From assembly GCA_009778415.1 (NCBI GenBank), contig WRJV01000336.1, positions 1 through 20,832 of the forward strand: a stretch of 20,832 bases of DNA. The letters run 5' to 3'. Origin of the DNA: Clostridiales bacterium. Lineage in GTDB: Bacteria; Bacillota; Clostridia; Peptostreptococcales; Anaerovoracaceae. The notes below the pieces were generated by a model. That model searched no databases. It was not told where the DNA came from and was given only the letters and a program-made list of their open reading frames with translations. Below, piece by piece: positions 16,056-20,832 of the stretch (position 1 is its first letter; each line of letters starts with the position of its first letter). Both the position numbers and the translations under genes were made by a program.

Positions 16056-17006
16056 TCACATGAATTGTATTGTAAAATAGCTTGTGCATGGTGAAACAGG
16101 GTTGTGCATCAGTATGCCTGAATTCGTGTTCGCTACGATCTCCATCCCATCTGTCCCAAAATGCATGAGCATCGCCGCCATGATCGTAGGCGAGTCTATG
16201 TAACTGCTGTCCAGCTTGGAAATTGCCGAATAGTCTCCGTCTTCCAGATATCTGCGCATCTCCTTGTCTTTTCCCTCTGCCTCAGCCAGCGTCAGGTAGT
16301 GGGAGAAATCAATCGACGCTATGACCACCGCCCCGGCGTCGATTTCGGGCGCAAGTGCATCAAGTACGGCAAGAATTCTACCCTCGTCTGTGCCATGGTG
16401 AAAAATGACAGGTATCACTTCCGCATCCGGCAAGTACCATGCGATGATCGGAAGCAGCATGCCGACGCTGTGCTCCCTCGCGAAAGGCTCGTCGCTAATT
16501 ACGGCAAGCCCTTCCCTGCCGAGCCGCTCTACTGCCGCAGCGTCTGCCAAAACCCTTTTGCCGTAGCACATGAAGTCTGACGTTGTCGAGATTATTTCAG
16601 GACCAGTGTTGTAATGGTTCGGCGCAAGGATTATGACGGCTGGCGGGTGGCGTTCGGCCAGCCTGCTGACTAGGTTTGCTGAAAGCGCTGCGGCTGCGGC
16701 GTGGTGGGGCACCACAATCCCCTTTATCGGATCACCGCCCACACTTGTACCGTCACCGGCCTCGACGAGTCCAAGCGCCGCCCACGTCTCCTCGGACACG
16801 CTCTTCAAAAGCTCGTGCTCGCCTAGGAACGGCCTCGCGTCGATGGCTCGCGCCTGCTCAAACGCCACCTTGCCCGCCCGTGCAAGTTCTGCCTCGCCAG
16901 CCCGGACCGCAGCCGGCCCGCCCTCGCCGGAGCAAGCCGATAGCACAGCCTGCAAGGCGAGGATGGAAACAAGCGCTTTGATTATAAGGGTTTTTCTGCT
17001 GCTCAT
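16056..17006 (-). CDS. MEMO1-family protein with lipoprotein signal
   Basis: 316 residues. The N-terminus is a signal peptide with lipobox LSAC, so C25 is the likely lipid anchor and the domain would lie outside the cytoplasmic membrane. The rest matches the MEMO/AmmeMemoRadiSam protein B family, related to class III extradiol dioxygenases. Motifs are IVVPHH (H101), ILAPNHYNTG (H131), REHSVGMLLPI (H179) and SIDFSHYL (D233, H236). These align with human H49, H81, D189 and H192. The position matching human Cys244 is D271 (YIDSP), so the metal site is altered. No AMMECR1 or radical-SAM partner is adjacent. It follows the macroglobulin gene by 16 bp, so the two are probably co-transcribed. Biochemical function is unknown. 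Confidence 0.85.
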   Translation of the reverse strand: MSSRKTLIIKALVSILALQAVLSACSGEGGPAAVRAGEAELARAGKVAFEQARAIDARPFLGEHELLKSVSEETWAALGLVEAGDGTSVGGDPIKGIVVPHHAAAAALSANLVSRLAERHPPAVIILAPNHYNTGPEIISTTSDFMCYGKRVLADAAAVERLGREGLAVISDEPFAREHSVGMLLPIIAWYLPDAEVIPVIFHHGTDEGRILAVLDALAPEIDAGAVVIASIDFSHYLTLAEAEGKDKEMRRYLEDGDYSAISKLDSSYIDSPTIMAAMLMHFGTDGMEIVANTNSGILMHNPVSPCTSYFTIQFM

Positions 17007-17022
17007 CTCTTTTTCCGCCCGC

Positions 17023-20000
17023 TCACTCTATGGTGACTCTCGTTGCCGGCGCGTGGATCATGATGTTGTCGTTGATGCTGTGGCCGAAACGCGGCGCTTC
17101 TGCGGTGAAGCTCCCGGTCATGACTGGGTAAGCCGTATATATTAGCTTGCCTTTCAGGCTCCCGTCAGGCTGGAAGTACGAAGGCTTCCACCACGAATAG
17201 TAGCCGTAATCCGTTTTGTATATGCTTGCTGTTATTTCCTTGTTTTCATTGCCTCCGGAAGATGCGTAGCAGTCGCTTGAGCTTTCGATTCTGCCGAAGC
17301 GCAACCCGGCAGGCAGCATGTCCGTGATTGTGTAGCAGCCGTTTGGAGCGTCTGCGGCCACCCAGAATTCAACCGTTATGCGGACAGGCTTATTCTGCGG
17401 GACAGATACTGCGCCTTCGCCGTCCCCGTTTATTTTCCTCTCTATGGAGAGCTGCCCTTCTGCGGCGCTGCCGTCAGGCGGCTGCCCCTCCTTCAGATAT
17501 GAGGAAAGCACTGTGACGTCCCCTTCGATTCCGCTGAAGCTGATTCTTTCAAGCTGCTGGGGCAGCACTTGCAGCGAATAGACAGCCTCCTTTCTGAGGT
17601 CGACAGCCTTCGATTTCCCGTCGAGGGCATACGTGAACTTTGCCTCCCCGTATGGTATCTGCGACAGGTTGTTTTTCGCAATGCCCATTTTCTCCATGAG
17701 GTAATAGTCGCCCCTATACGTGTTGTTGTCCATGTAAAGCGCAAGCCCTTCCGCCTCCGGCAGATCAAACACGCTTGCGAGGAGCGCCAGCCTCGCCGTG
17801 GCTTTAGTCTGCTCTGCCATGCTGTCTGTGTTGATGACAGCACGCACCTCTTTGCCCAAGTTCTCCGTATAGTTAGCCACGACTTCCTTCGCGATGGCCT
17901 TCGAGTTGGCGCCGTCGCCTGCAAAGTAAAGCGCCATCGCCAGGTACAGTTCGTCTTCGCCGCTCAGGCCAGGATTCCCGAGAGTCTTCTGAATTTCAAG
18001 GAGCACCGGCGCTTTCAAGGCTGCAAGCCCCCACAGCGCGAGGGCCTTTTCCCTTAACGCGGCGTCCTCCTGCCCAATGCAATTGTAGAAATACGAGGAC
18101 AGGGCGTCATTGTCGAAATACTCGCTGCCTATGGACGCAGCGAGCGCACTCGTTTCAACGTCAGCTTCAGAGTACGTGAACGAAGACACGCCTCCGTTGC
18201 CGTGCTGGTATTTTATGATGTCTTCCCGCACGTTGCGTTCTTCTTCTTCATTGACGGTGCAAGCTTCAATGCCAAAGCTGTCTGCCAGCAGGCCTTTGGC
18301 AATTCTGGAAACAAGTTTCTGTTCGAGCCTTACGCCGCTGCGCCACGCTAAATTGTAAAGGCTGTAAAGCGCTTCTGAGTATGCTTTATCGCAAAAGGTA
18401 AGGGTTGTGGGGTATGTTTTAGAACCTGCGGGGCCAGTGCCTTCAGCGAGCTTGAACTCTTCGCTGTACTGGTAGCCGGCAAAGCTCTCTATAGTTGAGA
18501 CCTCCATGTTGACTGCATCTTTAAATGCCCCGTTCTGAGCGCTGAGCTTCACCTTGTGCTTGCCGTCTGCAAGCTTGGGGATCGCGATTTCCTGCCACAC
18601 GTTTGCCTGCCCGCTGGCCGCGTCGCTGAAGCCCACGGATGGGATTTCGACAGTGTACGACGTCTGGCTTTTCAGAGGGTCTATCCCAAGCCCGGCAGAC
18701 CGCAGCCCTATCTTCGGCTCGTCGCCCTTAAGGAGCGTCCCAGCCAAGCGGTAGTCCAGGAAAAAATCCAGCGACGCGTCTATGTTGAGGCTGCCGTTCC
18801 CCACGTATATGCCCGGCGAATACGCCTGCCACGTCACCCGCCAGGACGTGATGTTGTCCGGCAGCTCAAAGCTGAGCGAGGCTCGCCCTTTGGCATCGGT
18901 CTTGATTGTCCTGAAAAATGCCGTGTCCCTGAAATCCTCCCGCTCGCCTCCGCCGTCGCCCATCTCGGCGCCGCCTCCGCCGGATTCGACTGGAATGTGG
19001 CTGGCAGTCCCACTGTAGGAATAGTAGTACTTGTTTCCAAATACTGCGTTTCCGATGTCCACGTAGTTTTCCGCCACGGCAAACAGGGCTTCGTCTACGA
19101 TGCTGACGTTTACGCTCCCGGGAAGCGGCTTCCCGGTATTGTCAGTCATGGAAAGGGACATTTCCACAGTCTCGCCCGGGGCGTAGCGCTTTTTGTCGGT
19201 TGTTATGCTCACGTTCGCTGCTTTGTCAGCTGGGTCTATGGACACGTAACGGCATTCGCTTTCAACGTAGTACCTCCCGTCAAAGCAGACTGCCGCCAGG
19301 TTGACGTTGGGGATGTCTCTTTCCTCAAACCTCATTTCATATGTGCCGTCTTCGGAAAGCGAGTAGTCGCGGATCGTTTCCTGGCTCCTGAAATACAGGA
19401 TGTTGCCTTTGCTTGGTTTTGGAATTTGCATTTCCGACTGCCGGAGCGCGAATTTCAGCTCGTCGCCCACGGCGTGGGTGTACTGGCCGCTGTTTGATTC
19501 GGTTATGTAAAAGTACCAGTAGAAGCCGTCTCCCCAGTCGAAGCTCTCCCAAAAATCATCCCCGCTTGAAGCTGCCGGGCCCGCAGCAGCCTCTGGTTCA
19601 TCAGGAATATAGAGAGAGCGCGTAAATGCCCGCCCTGCGTAGTCGTTGCCCGATATGACCAGTTCGTAGGAATTGCCCGTCTCAAGCTCCCCGGTAAAAT
19701 CGAGGCTACCCAGCACAAGAGACATGTCAAAGCTGTTTTCATGCACTTCGCGCCGTCTGTAGTCGTATGTGTAGTACGTCTGTAGCGTGTATTGGTTGTA
19801 ATAGGGGCCATTTTCTATTTTGTCGTACTCGATCCTAATCAAATCGGCCTTAAGGTCTGCCGTGCCGGACATGGGCTCCCTGTACTCGCTGCGCCAAATC
19901 TGCGCGCCTTTGTTTATTTTGTCCAGGTTTACGTCGAAGCCGTCGAGGTGCAGGCTGAACGAGCTCCCGTGGCGCTTGACCATCCCTTCGATGTCGATGT

Positions 20001-20832
20001 CTTGGTTGAACACGGTGACGTGGCCGTAAGCGGACACGTCACCCAGCTCCGGCATGACCGCCGACGCAAACATGTACGTGCTGCTTCTCAAATACCTGTC
20101 GCCCGACTTGGGCGCCCTGCCCGTGAACAATGTCTCGCCATCCCCGTTCGTCGTTATCTTTTCTATTGTCCCCTCATGGCTGGCATTGACTTCAAGCCCT
20201 GCTACGGGTGTGCCTTCAAAATAGCCCGCATGTATGCTCCAAGTTACCTGCTCGCCGGCGAACACAGCCTTTTTGTCGCTTTTCAAGGCGAGCTGGTAGG
20301 CCGGCTTCTCGTAAAACGCCACTTCAAAACCGGCGTACCCGAAGGTTTGGCCGTCAATCTCTATCCGGATGGAATACCAGCCCGGGTTCAGCATCGGCAG
20401 TTCCCATGAGCCGCTTACGACACCGTCCTCGATTTCGACTTTCTGCCGGATCGCTGTATCCCCCCAGTACGCGCCGCCGCTCAGCGCAAGCTCCGCTTCC
20501 GTGAAATTCCTGCCCTTCTCGCCCCTGGGCGCCATGATCCCAAAATAGTTCACTGTGTCCCCCGGGCGGTATATCTGCCGGTCGGTGGATATGTAGTACC
20601 AGTAGTCATATGGGTTGATCGCCGGCTCGTCATACCCCGCGTAGTAGTCGTAGCTGTTCATCACCAGCCTGCCGTTCCTGCCGGAAATGCTTATTATCGG
20701 GCTCCTCTCCCTGATGCCGTCTATCACAGCAACGCCCATCTCGTCCGTTACAGCCGACTTTTCCGAGCCAACAAGCGAAACGGTGGCGCCGCTGACCGGC
20801 TGCCCTGTTACAAGGTCGTTGAGCCAGACAAG
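17023..20832 (-). CDS. Alpha-2-macroglobulin-like protein lacking the thioester cysteine (N-terminus outside window)
   Basis: The frame is open to the window edge, giving 1269 codons; a Met at 20739 is internal, because VWLNDLVTGQPVSGATVSLVG upstream of it is typical macroglobulin (MG) domain sequence. In order: MG domains (DRQIYRPGDTVNYFGI), a Gly-rich bait-like stretch (ESGGGGAEMGDGGG), the conserved TDAKGRASLSFELPDNITSW segment, the thioester-type helical domain, and a C-terminal domain ending APRFGHSINDNIMIHAPATRVTIE. The thioester motif CxEQ reads RLEQ (18319-18330), so no covalent thioester can form. Bacterial relatives are envelope protease traps or structural proteins. The signal peptide cannot be seen. 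Confidence 0.9.
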   Translation of the reverse strand, partial: LVWLNDLVTGQPVSGATVSLVGSEKSAVTDEMGVAVIDGIRERSPIISISGRNGRLVMNSYDYYAGYDEPAINPYDYWYYISTDRQIYRPGDTVNYFGIMAPRGEKGRNFTEAELALSGGAYWGDTAIRQKVEIEDGVVSGSWELPMLNPGWYSIRIEIDGQTFGYAGFEVAFYEKPAYQLALKSDKKAVFAGEQVTWSIHAGYFEGTPVAGLEVNASHEGTIEKITTNGDGETLFTGRAPKSGDRYLRSSTYMFASAVMPELGDVSAYGHVTVFNQDIDIEGMVKRHGSSFSLHLDGFDVNLDKINKGAQIWRSEYREPMSGTADLKADLIRIEYDKIENGPYYNQYTLQTYYTYDYRRREVHENSFDMSLVLGSLDFTGELETGNSYELVISGNDYAGRAFTRSLYIPDEPEAAAGPAASSGDDFWESFDWGDGFYWYFYITESNSGQYTHAVGDELKFALRQSEMQIPKPSKGNILYFRSQETIRDYSLSEDGTYEMRFEERDIPNVNLAAVCFDGRYYVESECRYVSIDPADKAANVSITTDKKRYAPGETVEMSLSMTDNTGKPLPGSVNVSIVDEALFAVAENYVDIGNAVFGNKYYYSYSGTASHIPVESGGGGAEMGDGGGEREDFRDTAFFRTIKTDAKGRASLSFELPDNITSWRVTWQAYSPGIYVGNGSLNIDASLDFFLDYRLAGTLLKGDEPKIGLRSAGLGIDPLKSQTSYTVEIPSVGFSDAASGQANVWQEIAIPKLADGKHKVKLSAQNGAFKDAVNMEVSTIESFAGYQYSEEFKLAEGTGPAGSKTYPTTLTFCDKAYSEALYSLYNLAWRSGVRLEQKLVSRIAKGLLADSFGIEACTVNEEEERNVREDIIKYQHGNGGVSSFTYSEADVETSALAASIGSEYFDNDALSSYFYNCIGQEDAALREKALALWGLAALKAPVLLEIQKTLGNPGLSGEDELYLAMALYFAGDGANSKAIAKEVVANYTENLGKEVRAVINTDSMAEQTKATARLALLASVFDLPEAEGLALYMDNNTYRGDYYLMEKMGIAKNNLSQIPYGEAKFTYALDGKSKAVDLRKEAVYSLQVLPQQLERISFSGIEGDVTVLSSYLKEGQPPDGSAAEGQLSIERKINGDGEGAVSVPQNKPVRITVEFWVAADAPNGCYTITDMLPAGLRFGRIESSSDCYASSGGNENKEITASIYKTDYGYYSWWKPSYFQPDGSLKGKLIYTAYPVMTGSFTAEAPRFGHSINDNIMIHAPATRVTIE

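Noticed and set aside
18556..19497. Open plus-strand frame of over 300 codons within the macroglobulin gene
   Set aside because: It is fully antisense to conserved macroglobulin domains and shows no family features; its length reflects codon bias on the coding strand.

Overview
The window reads as chromosomal DNA from an anaerobic, motile, amino-acid-using bacterium, most likely Bacillota, class Clostridia. The grounds are strong AGGAGG-type ribosome binding sites, TTGACA/TATAAT-like promoters, a Clostridia-like MreB, a CheV chemotaxis protein, an arginine deiminase pathway and a Liv-type amino acid importer. Genus is not resolved and I cannot tell from this DNA whether the cell has one membrane or two. 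Coding DNA is of moderate GC. Nearly all genes lie on the minus strand; the one clear exception is cheV. No insertion sequence, phage gene, CRISPR array or rRNA is visible.

Right to left along the minus strand: (1) 20832-16056 holds a very large alpha-2-macroglobulin-like protein whose N-terminus lies beyond the window, then a lipoprotein of the MEMO1 family. (2) 15887-10930 is a complete branched-chain amino acid ABC importer, livK-livH-livM-livG-livF, with its own promoter and a strong hairpin between livK and livH. (3) 10783-5376 starts with a good sigma-A promoter and runs mreB, rlmL, arcB, arcA, arcC with small gaps or overlaps, so cell shape, rRNA methylation and arginine catabolism may share a transcript. 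(4) cheV (4448-5368, plus strand) converges on arcC with 7 bp between stop codons. (5) A tRNA-Val(GAC) gene, with a non-standard C33, lies at 4292-4216. (6) 4015-1 is the head of a flagellar basal-body operon, flgC-fliE-fliF-fliG-fliH, running off the left edge. It lacks the usual leading flgB.

Functionally, ArcA turns arginine into citrulline and ammonia, ArcB makes ornithine and carbamoyl phosphate, and ArcC makes ATP; no ArcD antiporter is in view. The flagellar genes build the MS ring, rod base, switch and export apparatus, and CheV links receptors to the motor. The most unusual part is the macroglobulin/MEMO pair. The macroglobulin has lost the thioester cysteine (RLEQ where CxEQ is expected). 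The MEMO protein carries a lipoprotein signal and has Asp where human MEMO1 has its metal-site Cys244. The pair looks like a modified, probably surface-located module of unknown function.
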